Notes: generated by a model not told the origin, from the letters alone. Shown: positions 7,422-15,337, numbered from the stretch's first letter. The stretch is DNA of 17,226 bases from CAMDKS01 sp964402975 (GCA_964402975.1 CAYOEM010000036.1:1-17226), one strand, 5' to 3'. Program-made: numbers and translations.

Positions 7422-7437
7422 TTTAATTCGAATTAAA
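7422..7437. promoter_or_regulatory. 16-bp palindrome, candidate enhancer (UAS) for the sigma-54 promoter
   Basis: TTTAATTCGAATTAAA is a perfect palindrome centred about 143 bases upstream of the -24 element at 7572. That distance is right for an upstream activating sequence bound by a dimer of a sigma-54 enhancer-binding protein such as the one encoded at 10049. Its AT-richness means it could also be a chance element or a binding site for another dimeric factor. Palindrome seen; role inferred. Confidence 0.35.
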
Positions 7438-7471
7438 TGGTCTCGCTTAAAGACGAAAAATTGGCACTACG

Positions 7472-7485
7472 GTCAGAACACTGAC
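7472..7485. promoter_or_regulatory. Inverted repeat GTCAG-N4-CTGAC, candidate regulator site
   Basis: GTCAG (7472-7476) and CTGAC (7481-7485) are perfect inverted 5-mers with an AACA spacer. They sit about 90 bases upstream of the sigma-54 -24 element, also within the enhancer range. Short arms make chance occurrence possible. Confidence 0.3.
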
Positions 7486-7571
7486 GCAAGCACAAAGCGT
7501 TTCGCCAAATTTTCGGCACCTCCGGGCAAAAATAATCCATAAACCATAAAGAAATTGCCGCTCGGAAACTT

Positions 7572-7587
7572 TGGCACGGCATTTGCT
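7572..7587 (+). promoter_or_regulatory. Sigma-54 (RpoN) promoter of the flagellar operon
   Basis: TGGCACGGCATTTGCT matches the -24/-12 consensus TGGCAC-N5-TTGCW at every defined position. GG (7573-7574) and GC (7585-7586) are separated by exactly 10 bases. Transcription should begin near 7598, giving a leader of about 55 bases before the ATG at 7654. The element lies inside the upstream extension of the TPR reading frame, so that extension cannot be translated from this transcript. An enhancer-binding protein is encoded two genes along in the same operon. Confidence 0.9.
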
Positions 7588-7653
7588 TCTCAGAACTGTG
7601 AAATATTTTCATCGCCAGAATTTCGACACCATAGAAACCAAGGACGGTCTTCG

Positions 7654-9990
7654 ATGCAGTGGAGTTTTAGAGTCAGTCGCAACATCGCACTCAGAACTTG
7701 GATCATGGCGTCTGCGCTATTTCCCGAGATCGCGTTTGCGAACGACACGAAGGCAGGCTCCAATTTCAGCCAGATGGTCTTGAACCTGCCCGAGGGCACA
7801 AAATTTAATTACGAATGGTCTAAAAAAGATAACTCGCTTTATATGAATTTTCCAGGTGTTGACCCGAGTGCGCTCGAAGCTTTCAATGACTACGACGACA
7901 CTTTGATAAGACGGGTTTTGATCAAAGATCTCGGCGCTAAAGGCACCGATGTCAGAATAGTTTTTCGCGACGGACAAGTGGAAGGTCTTGTTTCAACCTT
8001 TGAGCAACCCAACAGAATCGTAATAGATCTTTTCGACAAAAGCTTCCGCGAGCAAAAGGATTCCGCTACCGGGCTTCCAGTCAGTTTCGCAGGTGGTGCG
8101 CAGGGCTCCGACGAATCTCTCGCTCATCTGGCGACAGACAAACCCGCCGCATCAACAGCGCCCGCCCATCTCGTTCCAAAGCGTCGCCTCATCCAACAGA
8201 TGGCTCCCCTCGCCTCATCGCCCAATGAACTTGGTGGGATCATCTCGAAACTAGAGCCGGGACTGGGAAAGGCTTGGTCGACATTTCCACCTTACGTTTA
8301 TCGCACGCAAATTGCGCCGACAGAATCCAAGACGGCGAGTGCGGAGATGACTCGACTTCAGGCCAATGCCTTAACGACCAGCGGCGCTATGGCTGACTAC
8401 GCGTCAAAACTTTACGATTTTGGACACGAAACCCGAGCACTGGCGGCGTATCAACAAGTATTACAGCGCGAGCCAGAGGTTTTCGAAAAAAATCCTGCAC
8501 ATCTTTGGAAACTCGCTGAATCACACTTATCTGCAGGAAATCTAACCCTAGCTGAGGGCTATTATCAAACCCTTATCGAAAAGCATCCCGATCATCTCAT
8601 GGCACGTTTCGCCCAAGTGCGCAAACTGGACGTCCGAGCGATACGAGCCATAAAAGATAGTGAAGAGCAAAAACTTGCTCAGTTAGCTGAAAAAGTCATA
8701 GCCATACCGACTCGTGAAAGTGCAGAGCTTCTTGCCATGATCGCAATGCGCAATACTTGGTGGTCGGATAAGGACGTAGATCAAAAATCACGATCAGCCC
8801 TAGCTACCTGCAGCGAGGATACCGAAATAACTCTTAAAAAAATTCTACCTAAAGTCGACAATCCTAAAACGGCTTATCTTGCCTCGGCTTTGATCGCTAA
8901 GCGCCTCTCAAATTCGCAAACCAACTGGCAGAATGGGTATGCCCAGTGGCTTGGTAACTTCTTTGCAAGATATCGCCATGACAAAGACCCCATGACGCTA
9001 GAACTTTCGGAAGCCACGCGCAAAAAACTTCAAGACCAATTTAGGCAGCTCTTTGAGGCTAACCGAAACGCTGAAGTGGCTGCGCTTTACGAGCAACTCC
9101 CGCCCGAGATGAAGTCGATTGCAAAAAATCCGACCGTGAGTTGGCAAGTTGCTGAGAGCTACCGAGCCCTCGGCCAAAAAGAAGCGTCCCTTGATTTTTA
9201 CCAAAAGATCATCGCAACGACGGATTCAAAATCTGACAAATTTAAGGCCGAATTCTGGATCGCTGCGATATCCGCTAAACAAGCCTCGGACTTAAAGGCC
9301 CGAAAGGCCAGTCCAGCTAAAGTCAACGCTCTAGCCTCGCGCGCAAAGAAAAGTGACCAGCAAATGGCAAAAACCTGGGAAACTCTATCTGCCGATGAAC
9401 GCAACACTTTACTCACAGCTTTGGGCAGCGAATTTCGAAACGTTACGGCATCCGATCTCACGCTGCGTACACCTGCTAAGCTGGTTCTTGAACAATACAA
9501 GACTGCCTTGGCTGACAATCCCCCAAAACTTGACGCTACACCGGGCACCGACTCATCAGATTGGGTAGGCAACTTCAGCCCATCAAGTGCGACAGTGCGC
9601 CTGCTGGACGACCTTGGCCGGAAATTTGCAGAATTAGGAATGCCGAACGAACGCCGGGAGTCCATGAAGCTAATGCGATTCATCAAACCGAATCAGCTAG
9701 AGCAGGACAAACTAGCAGCTAAACTCTGGGCTGCTGAAATGACAAAACTTGCAGAAGACCATCGAAAAGCTGACGAGTTCCTTGAAGCCGGAAAGCTCTA
9801 TACCCAAATCGGTGAGGTGACATCTCTTGAGGATTCGCGAGCAGAATCACTCTACAAAGGCGGTCTGCTTCTCTTTAGGGCTGGCCGAAAAGACGACGCC
9901 ATCAAAGCACTGGAGAAAGCAAAAAGTGACCCCAACAACCTGTTTTACTCGAATTTAGCCAGCGAACGTTTGAATCAGATCAGCCACTAA
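7654..9990 (+). CDS. Exported AMIN-like/TPR protein, first gene of flagellar operon
   Basis: This 778-residue protein begins with a signal peptide (basic QWSFRVSRN, hydrophobic core, AFA cleavage site near residue 29), so it should act in the periplasm or outer membrane. Residues 36-128 resemble an AMIN-type beta domain, ending in the PNRIVIDLF pattern (119-127). After a Pro/Ala-rich linker (about 140-230) come helical TPR-like repeats, clearest at 247-320 (LWKLAESHLSAGNLTLAEGYYQTLI), in the middle (WQVAESYRALGQKEASLDFYQKI) and near the C-terminus (LYKGGLLLFRAGRKDDAIKALEKA). The start at 7654 is chosen over an in-frame ATG at 7555. AAGGA stands 9 bases upstream, a signal peptide begins there, and the sigma-54 promoter at 7572-7587 lies between the two. 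Its role is unknown. Its place ahead of the regulator and rod genes suggests flagellar assembly or envelope passage. I know no gene symbol. Confidence 0.85.
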   Translation: MQWSFRVSRNIALRTWIMASALFPEIAFANDTKAGSNFSQMVLNLPEGTKFNYEWSKKDNSLYMNFPGVDPSALEAFNDYDDTLIRRVLIKDLGAKGTDVRIVFRDGQVEGLVSTFEQPNRIVIDLFDKSFREQKDSATGLPVSFAGGAQGSDESLAHLATDKPAASTAPAHLVPKRRLIQQMAPLASSPNELGGIISKLEPGLGKAWSTFPPYVYRTQIAPTESKTASAEMTRLQANALTTSGAMADYASKLYDFGHETRALAAYQQVLQREPEVFEKNPAHLWKLAESHLSAGNLTLAEGYYQTLIEKHPDHLMARFAQVRKLDVRAIRAIKDSEEQKLAQLAEKVIAIPTRESAELLAMIAMRNTWWSDKDVDQKSRSALATCSEDTEITLKKILPKVDNPKTAYLASALIAKRLSNSQTNWQNGYAQWLGNFFARYRHDKDPMTLELSEATRKKLQDQFRQLFEANRNAEVAALYEQLPPEMKSIAKNPTVSWQVAESYRALGQKEASLDFYQKIIATTDSKSDKFKAEFWIAAISAKQASDLKARKASPAKVNALASRAKKSDQQMAKTWETLSADERNTLLTALGSEFRNVTASDLTLRTPAKLVLEQYKTALADNPPKLDATPGTDSSDWVGNFSPSSATVRLLDDLGRKFAELGMPNERRESMKLMRFIKPNQLEQDKLAAKLWAAEMTKLAEDHRKADEFLEAGKLYTQIGEVTSLEDSRAESLYKGGLLLFRAGRKDDAIKALEKAKSDPNNLFYSNLASERLNQISH

Positions 9991-10048
9991 AGACATTACA
10001 CGCAACAGAATTAAAGTAGGTATCAAAACACACGGAGGAGAAGTGATC

Positions 10049-11137
10049 ATGAGCCTAAAGACTAACAGCAACGCCGCCCAAGCCGTACCGACACCAGTCA
10101 GTCGTGAAGACTACGTGACTTACGCACAAGGCGCCACGCAGCAAGCCCAGTCGGCCAAGCCCTCCGTAGCCAAATACTTCCTTGCTGCTGATGAAAAGAT
10201 GCTTCGAATCCAGGACGTCATCGAGCAGATCGCTAATGCGAATGTGCCGGTACTCGTAACTGGCGAAAGCGGTGCTGGCAAGGAAATTGTCGCGAAAGCC
10301 ATTCATAACGCCTCAAACCGAAAAGACAAGCCATTTGTCGCCATTAATTGCGCTGCATTGCCGCCTTCTCTTCTTGAAGCTGAACTGTTTGGTTACGAGA
10401 AGGGGGCATTCACAGGCGCACATCAAAGACACGCTGGAAAATTCGAACAAGCGCAGGGCGGCACGCTGCTACTTGATGAAGTCACTGAAATGGAGCCCGC
10501 CTTGCAGGCCAAACTACTGCGGGTTCTTCAAGAGAAAGAAATTGAGCGCATCGGCGGCTCAGGAACAATACCTGTTGATGTAAGAATTGTAGCAACTACG
10601 AACCGAAACCTTGCAGGATCAGTCGAAAGCGGTCAATTCCGTCAAGATTTATATTACCGGCTCCACGTCATAAATATTGAAGTTCCATCACTACGCGATC
10701 GACCAAGAGATATCGAGTTGCTTTCAAATTACTTTCTCGCTCTGTACAGCGACCAATTTAACAAACCATTGATGACTTTTGCTCCAGATGCAGTAAACAA
10801 ACTTATGTCCTACCGCTGGCCGGGCAACGTTCGAGAACTTAACAACGTAATCCAACGCACTGCCCTCCTGGCAAATTCCTCGATTATTACAGCTCGTGAT
10901 ATTCCGGTGGAATTAGGCCAAGCCGTCAGCGCTGATAATTGGATTTCCGCTTTGCCTATTGGCAAGCCACTTGCTGAGGTAGAAACCCAATTCATTCTTG
11001 AAACCTTAAAGTTTCATGACGGCAACCGTACTCACGCGGCCCGCACTCTAGACATTTCCCTACGTACTCTTCGCAACAAGATAAATGAATTCACCGCTTT
11101 GGGCCTTCACGTAACCGCTGCCAGTGGGAGTAAATGA
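10049..11137 (+). CDS. Sigma-54 enhancer-binding regulator lacking a receiver domain
   Basis: This 362-residue AAA+ activator opens RpoN promoters. It has Walker A GESGAGKE (72-79), the sigma-54-contacting GAFTGA loop (119-124), Walker B GGTLLLDEV (137-145), an arginine-finger region RQDLYYRL (198-205) and sensor II WPGNVREL (257-264). A C-terminal Fis-type helix-turn-helix (about 326-347: RTHAARTLDISLRTLRNKI) binds DNA. Only about 45 Pro/Gln/Ala-rich residues precede the AAA+ domain, so there is no receiver, GAF or PAS domain and activity must be controlled otherwise. GGAGGAG (10034-10040) lies 8 bases before the ATG at 10049 but only 2 before an in-frame GTG at 10043, so I prefer the ATG. 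It is likely the flagellar operon activator and, by position, autoregulated. The stop overlaps flgB. Confidence 0.92.
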   Translation: MSLKTNSNAAQAVPTPVSREDYVTYAQGATQQAQSAKPSVAKYFLAADEKMLRIQDVIEQIANANVPVLVTGESGAGKEIVAKAIHNASNRKDKPFVAINCAALPPSLLEAELFGYEKGAFTGAHQRHAGKFEQAQGGTLLLDEVTEMEPALQAKLLRVLQEKEIERIGGSGTIPVDVRIVATTNRNLAGSVESGQFRQDLYYRLHVINIEVPSLRDRPRDIELLSNYFLALYSDQFNKPLMTFAPDAVNKLMSYRWPGNVRELNNVIQRTALLANSSIITARDIPVELGQAVSADNWISALPIGKPLAEVETQFILETLKFHDGNRTHAARTLDISLRTLRNKINEFTALGLHVTAASGSK

Positions 11138-11562
11138 TGAGTAACGTGATCGGTGGTATTTTCAATTTCAGTGACAAAATACAGATGGAATCTCTGTCAC
11201 AGAGAAGCCGTCGCAATGAAGTGATAACGGGAAACATCGCCAATGCCGAGACTCCCGGTTACCGCGCATTTGGTTACGACTTTGAAAAACAGCTTCAAGA
11301 TCTCTCGGCAAGTAAAGAGACCGTTGGCGTAAAAACTACTGATCCTAGACATCTCAAAAATAATTTCACAAGCGCAGACGGCAAGATAAAGCCTGATGTA
11401 TACGTTCGCCCGAGCGAATCGGTGGACGAGGACGGAAACACTGTCGATATGGATGCTGAGATGTCGCAGCTTGCCCAGAACCAGATTCTGTTCCGAACGG
11501 CCGTTGAAACCCTGAATCGAAAGATTGGCACTCTCAAATATGCAATTAACGGAGGTCGCTGA
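11137..11562 (+). CDS. flgB: Flagellar basal-body proximal rod protein FlgB
   Basis: FlgB is a subunit of the proximal rod that joins the MS ring/FliE to the rest of the rod; it is exported by the flagellar type III system. The 141-residue product has the family N-terminal motif GNIANAETPGYRAFGYDF, which begins the rod-protein coiled coil, and the C-terminal heptad helix AEMSQLAQNQILFRTAVETLNRKIGTLKYAI. Length is normal for FlgB. Two ATGs are possible, 11134 and 11137. GGGAG (11126-11130) is 3 bases from the first and 6 from the second, so I favour 11137, which shares a base with the regulator stop (TGATG) and implies coupling. Confidence 0.96.
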   Translation: MSNVIGGIFNFSDKIQMESLSQRSRRNEVITGNIANAETPGYRAFGYDFEKQLQDLSASKETVGVKTTDPRHLKNNFTSADGKIKPDVYVRPSESVDEDGNTVDMDAEMSQLAQNQILFRTAVETLNRKIGTLKYAINGGR

Positions 11563-11564
11563 TT

Positions 11565-12002
11565 ATGGGGATGTTTAAGTCCATGGCAATCAGTGGTTCT
11601 GCCCTAAGCGCCAACCGCCTTAGGATGAACACACTGAGTGCGAACCTAGCCAACGCTAACACGACTCGGACTGAGGAAGGTGGACCATACAAACGACGGG
11701 ACGTGGTTTTCAGCGCGACCCCGATGGGATCCGCGTTTGAGGATTTTCTCAATGACACCAACGGGGCTCAGCTGAGCAAGGTGAAAGTCGTGGGAATTCA
11801 CGAAGACACAAAAGAACCGCGAATGGTCTTTGATCCGACACACGCGGACGCAAATTCGGACGGATACGTTGCTATGCCAAACATTCAAGTCATGACAGAG
11901 ATGGTCAACATGCTTGCCGCTACAAGAGCCTACGAGGCAAACGCAACGGCAGTAAACGAAGCAAAACAAATGGCGATTAAGACTCTGGAAATTGGTCGAT
12001 AA
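11565..12002 (+). CDS. flgC: Flagellar basal-body proximal rod protein FlgC
   Basis: FlgC is a proximal rod subunit exported through the flagellar type III system and assembled with FlgB and FlgF. The 145-residue sequence begins with the rod-family helix ISGSALSANRLRMNTLSANLANANTT. It ends with the FlgC signature PNIQVMTEMVNMLAATRAYEAN and AIKTLEIGR. The length is typical. The gene starts two bases after flgB ends, and its GGAGG site (11551-11555) lies inside the flgB coding end, 9 bases before the ATG. The usual TPGY of the N-terminal motif is changed to TTRT, a common FlgC variation. Confidence 0.97.
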   Translation: MGMFKSMAISGSALSANRLRMNTLSANLANANTTRTEEGGPYKRRDVVFSATPMGSAFEDFLNDTNGAQLSKVKVVGIHEDTKEPRMVFDPTHADANSDGYVAMPNIQVMTEMVNMLAATRAYEANATAVNEAKQMAIKTLEIGR

Positions 12003-12026
12003 ACCCTCGATGATTGGAGATGATGT

Positions 12027-12362
12027 ATGAGTATCTCAACCGCAAAAAGTGCCGCCCAAGAAGTGTTGGCCCAGATGCGCGAGATTCAATCCGAGACCCG
12101 CAAGCGGGCAGATCTCGGAGCCCCAGCTTCATCGGAAGGAGGCTCGTCTTTTATGGAGCACCTTAAGTCCGGTCTAGCCGAGGTTAACGAAATGCAAAAA
12201 AGAGCGGACTCGATGGCTATGGACCTTGCCTCCGGCAAGAACGACAACCTCCATGAGACCATGCTTGCGACAACCCAAGCAGAGCTGACATTTAACTTGA
12301 TGGTCCAGTTGCGCAATCGCGCCCTTGAGGCCTACCAAGAGGTCATGAGGATGCCTGTTTAA
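12027..12362 (+). CDS. fliE: Flagellar hook-basal body complex protein FliE
   Basis: FliE is the small adaptor that connects the MS ring and export gate to the proximal rod and is among the first exported substrates. The 111-residue protein has the conserved C-terminal region SFMEHLKSGLAEVNEMQKRAD, LASGKNDNLHETMLATTQAELTF and LVQLRNRALEAYQEVMRMPV, with the near-invariant QA.L.F and V.MRNK-like ending. The N-terminus is a short Ser/Ala/Glu-rich segment, as usual. GGAGA (12016-12020) lies 6 bases before the ATG. It is 24 bases from flgC and 44 from fliF in the same operon. Confidence 0.96.
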   Translation: MSISTAKSAAQEVLAQMREIQSETRKRADLGAPASSEGGSSFMEHLKSGLAEVNEMQKRADSMAMDLASGKNDNLHETMLATTQAELTFNLMVQLRNRALEAYQEVMRMPV

Positions 12363-12406
12363 TCGTCCCTTGCTTGTGGTCTTCACTGTTTTAATGGGAG
12401 TTTTAC

Positions 12407-14026
12407 GTGAATAACTTCATGACGTTCTTGAAAAAATTTGGTGGTCAGGCTGGAGCTTTTTGGCAGAGTCTGTCGATGGCACGTAAGCTCACCCTAGCCG
12501 GCGTCATTACATTAGTTTTCACTGCAATCGGCAGTCTCATGTTTATGAAGAGCGAAGCTCCCCATGAATACATTTTTACGGACGTCTCGACAGAAGACAC
12601 CCAGGCGATTCTAAACGAGTTCCGTCGTCTCAACATCGTAGACTATGAGGTCGACGCCAAGGGAATCAAGGTGCCAAATGCCCGTGCAGCGGAGTTGCGA
12701 ATGCAACTCGCCCAGGAAGGTCTGCCCAGTCATGGAGTCGTAGGCTGGGAAAAGTTCGACACACAAGACTTTACACGGACCGAATTCGAGCAAAACATAC
12801 ACCGCCTTCGGGCCATACAAGGCGAGATATCAAGGACCATTACTGCTATCGAAGGTATTTCCTCAGCACGGGTGCATATCGTTACTCCGAAGCAAAGTTT
12901 ATTTGTGGAGGAGCAAAAGGAACCGACGGCCGCAATCTATATCCGAACAAAACGTGGCGCAAAACTAAATGACCGTCAAATCAAGGGCATTCAGCACTTG
13001 GTCTGTAGATCAGTCGAAGGTCTTAAGCCCAATAATGTCACCATCATCGATCAGGAAGGCCAAATGCTGACCAAGGTTGAGAGTGAGGACTTCGCGTCTA
13101 AAATGACCAAGGAAATGCAAACCTACAAGCAGTCTGTCGAGCGTGACCTTGAGGCGAAAATCCGTGGTCTCGTTGGTCGTGTGGCGGGTGCTGAGAGGGT
13201 TGAGGCCAAGGTCGACGTGGCCGTAGACTTTACGCAAGAAGAGCAAACTATTAGTGAGGTCGACCCCGAGAAGGTCGCCGTTATTTCAAAAAATACTCAA
13301 GGGTCATCAATGGAAGGCAGCGGCCTTAATCCAACCGGTATCCCTGGCAGTAAATCCAATGTCCCGGGCGAGCAGGAAAATGTTCAACAAACTGCTTCCA
13401 AATCTCAAAATAAGCAAGATAGTGAACTTATTAACTATGACGTATCAAAGACGATCGCCAAGAAAACGCTGCCGGTCGGCAACATTAAGCGCATCAGCGC
13501 TGCAGTCCTCGTAGATGGAAAGCAAGAATTCCCATTGGATGGAGCGAAGCCCGTCTTTGAACCAAGAACGGCCGACGAGATGAAGCAAATTGAAGACATC
13601 GTTCGTAAGGCGATAGGCTATCAACAAGGACGAGACGAAGTTACGGTCACTAACATGATGTTCCAAATGGACCCTGTCCAGGCTCAAGCTATCAATGAGG
13701 TCAAAAAGGAGAACCGAGATTATATATCGACACTCGCGTTATCTAGTGCAGCAGCGTTCGCATTGGTAATGTTCTTCCTCTTCATAGTCCGACCTTACTT
13801 CCGCTGGCTTTCATATGATCCAGAGAGGCGATCCGAGCAAACTCTTGCCGAGGAATATCGACCCGAATTGGATGTCGGTACAGGCGGAAGTATACAAGTA
13901 AAAGAAGATGTTCCGTTCGAGCAACTCACGCCAAAAGAGCAAATCATGTACTTGGCAAAGAATGAGCCGAAGCGAACAACCGAAGCGATTCGAATGCTTC
14001 TTAACCCGCATCAAAATGCGAGCTAA
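12407..14026 (+). CDS. fliF: Flagellar MS-ring protein FliF
   Basis: FliF forms the MS ring in the inner membrane, the base on which rod, switch and export gate assemble. The 539-residue product has TM1 at about 28-47, ring-building YscJ/FliF domains (about 52-225 and 237-435, split by the usual flexible Gly/Ser/Asn stretch at 295-340) and TM2 at about 441-463. A cytoplasmic tail follows. The last 30 residues, LTPKEQIMYLAKNEPKRTTEAIRMLL (507-532), resemble the helix that binds FliG, although the usual Trp near the end is replaced. It starts with GTG, 6 bases after GGGAG (12396-12400); the ATG at 12419 is a weaker alternative. No fliG follows, which is unusual. Confidence 0.97.
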   Translation: MNNFMTFLKKFGGQAGAFWQSLSMARKLTLAGVITLVFTAIGSLMFMKSEAPHEYIFTDVSTEDTQAILNEFRRLNIVDYEVDAKGIKVPNARAAELRMQLAQEGLPSHGVVGWEKFDTQDFTRTEFEQNIHRLRAIQGEISRTITAIEGISSARVHIVTPKQSLFVEEQKEPTAAIYIRTKRGAKLNDRQIKGIQHLVCRSVEGLKPNNVTIIDQEGQMLTKVESEDFASKMTKEMQTYKQSVERDLEAKIRGLVGRVAGAERVEAKVDVAVDFTQEEQTISEVDPEKVAVISKNTQGSSMEGSGLNPTGIPGSKSNVPGEQENVQQTASKSQNKQDSELINYDVSKTIAKKTLPVGNIKRISAAVLVDGKQEFPLDGAKPVFEPRTADEMKQIEDIVRKAIGYQQGRDEVTVTNMMFQMDPVQAQAINEVKKENRDYISTLALSSAAAFALVMFFLFIVRPYFRWLSYDPERRSEQTLAEEYRPELDVGTGGSIQVKEDVPFEQLTPKEQIMYLAKNEPKRTTEAIRMLLNPHQNAS

Positions 14027-14037
14027 GGAGTAACCTG

Positions 14038-15309
14038 ATGGCCATTAATACTGACGGACAGAAGAAACTCGGCCGCTTTATCAAGAAAGACAGCAAGCTG
14101 CTGGCTTCTGTTGAAATGGTTGACTACAACTTTGACGAGATCGCTGCCTCACAACCGGTAGCTTACGATAATCCTGATCGTAACATTATAAATGCGCGTT
14201 TTCATGACCCCAAAGAGATCGCAGATAATGTCAAAAAGCCTGCAGCGATAGACTCTCTGCTTGAGGACGCTAACAAACCTAGATTGGGATTGATCCTCCC
14301 AGCAGACTTCACGCAAGATTGGTATAACGAGCGTTCAAATAAGAAAAAGAAAAAGACAAACATAGACGATGATGAGGACGACATTGATCATGCCGAGCTT
14401 GCTCGGTCACGAAGTCGACCTTTTTTTCATGAGCATTCACATCAAAGCACAACTGATACCCGCATCGACCAGAACTCCGAAGATCCCTTACAAGTGTCGT
14501 TTGAGCCGTCACATGTTACGGCCCGACCAATATCTCCAGAAGTCGTTCGAAGCGGCGAACACGCTGGCGTGGAAAAATTCATCACGGAAGAAGTCATGTC
14601 GTCAGCTATAAAAAAGGCATTCACGAAACCACCAGTCACCGACCCTGCGCGTGAGCCAGAGCAACAAGAACGAAATAGTGACTCTTTTACTCCGCTCCCA
14701 ACTCAAAGCCAAAGCGGACCCGTCGCTGCCGAAGAGCAAGCGATTGAATCGTGGAAGCAGCAGCAAGAACTGGCCAGACAAAATGAGCGGCTACTTGAAG
14801 ATCTTAAAACTCAAGCGAGGTCCGAAGGTTACCAAGCCGGGTTTAGAGAAGGTGAAGAAAAAGGCTTGCTTAGCGGACAAAAGAAAGCGGCCCAAGTCTT
14901 CCGAAAAGTTGAGGAAATTATTACAGAATTCGACGGTCTAAAATCAATTGTTCTCGATAACGTTCAGAAAAACTTTTATGAACTCAGTCAGGCGATCGGA
15001 GAGGCGTTGCTTGGCAGAGAGTTTAGCATCAAGCCTGAAGCCTACGCGACGATGATTCAGAGAGTCATAAAAGACACCATCGCCCCAAATGAATTCAAAG
15101 TGAAAATGCACCCAGAGACCTGGCAACGGGTCTATGACTTGGGCATACCGGAGCTTTCGCCTCACTTAGTGAAAGATCCGTCTGTGGCGATTGGCGAGTT
15201 TCGGGTGGAAAGTAAACTCACAGTAGTCGATGTCAGTGCAAAAAAATTGGTCCACCAGTTGCTTGAAAAAGCGGACATTAATCTGTTTGAAGACAAAAAA
15301 GTTAGCTAA
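14038..15309 (+). CDS. fliH: Flagellar export regulator FliH with long N-terminal extension
   Basis: FliH is the peripheral stalk-like partner of the export ATPase FliI. It links FliI to the C ring and export gate. In this 423-residue protein the C-terminal ~185 residues are FliH. A glycine-repeat helix has five glycines exactly four apart (G264, G268, G272, G276, G280), followed by a coiled segment and the C-terminal FliI-binding domain (about 320-415, with MHPETWQRVYD and VESKLTVVDVS). The first ~235 residues have no counterpart in typical FliH (about 230 residues in E. coli). They are polar and probably disordered, with a basic run (K102-K106) beside an acidic run (D110-D117). I see no FliG domain in them. 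AAGGAG precedes the ATG by 7 bases; the gene is 11 bases from fliF. Confidence 0.9.
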   Translation: MAINTDGQKKLGRFIKKDSKLLASVEMVDYNFDEIAASQPVAYDNPDRNIINARFHDPKEIADNVKKPAAIDSLLEDANKPRLGLILPADFTQDWYNERSNKKKKKTNIDDDEDDIDHAELARSRSRPFFHEHSHQSTTDTRIDQNSEDPLQVSFEPSHVTARPISPEVVRSGEHAGVEKFITEEVMSSAIKKAFTKPPVTDPAREPEQQERNSDSFTPLPTQSQSGPVAAEEQAIESWKQQQELARQNERLLEDLKTQARSEGYQAGFREGEEKGLLSGQKKAAQVFRKVEEIITEFDGLKSIVLDNVQKNFYELSQAIGEALLGREFSIKPEAYATMIQRVIKDTIAPNEFKVKMHPETWQRVYDLGIPELSPHLVKDPSVAIGEFRVESKLTVVDVSAKKLVHQLLEKADINLFEDKKVS

Positions 15310-15337
15310 AAATTGATTGCAATATGCGTGGTGAGAA

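Larger units (their letters stand above)
7268..7653. other. Divergent flagellar control region
   Basis: This 386-base stretch separates the leftward PilZ gene from the rightward flagellar operon, once the TPR start is set at 7654. It holds a sigma-28 promoter on the - strand, a sigma-54 promoter on the + strand, and between them two inverted repeats suited to enhancer binding. I find no credible gene in it. Open frames here lack ribosome-binding sites and family resemblance. Confidence 0.75.

Noticed and set aside
7462..7477. Second TGGCAC upstream of the flagellar operon, as a possible sigma-54 promoter
   Set aside because: The -12 position reads TCAG where TTGC is needed, so the required GC doublet is missing.
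7336..7542. 68-codon + strand frame in the divergent control region
   Set aside because: No ribosome-binding site, no family resemblance, and it runs through both inverted repeats of the control region.
9198..9686. 162-codon - strand frame opposite the TPR gene
   Set aside because: It is a mirror of the well-supported TPR coding frame, with no ribosome-binding site, domain or promoter; a shadow frame.
14038..14745. Possible FliG-FliH fusion explaining the missing fliG
   Set aside because: The N-terminal half of FliH is low-complexity and polar and lacks the helical armadillo segments and charged torque helix of FliG.
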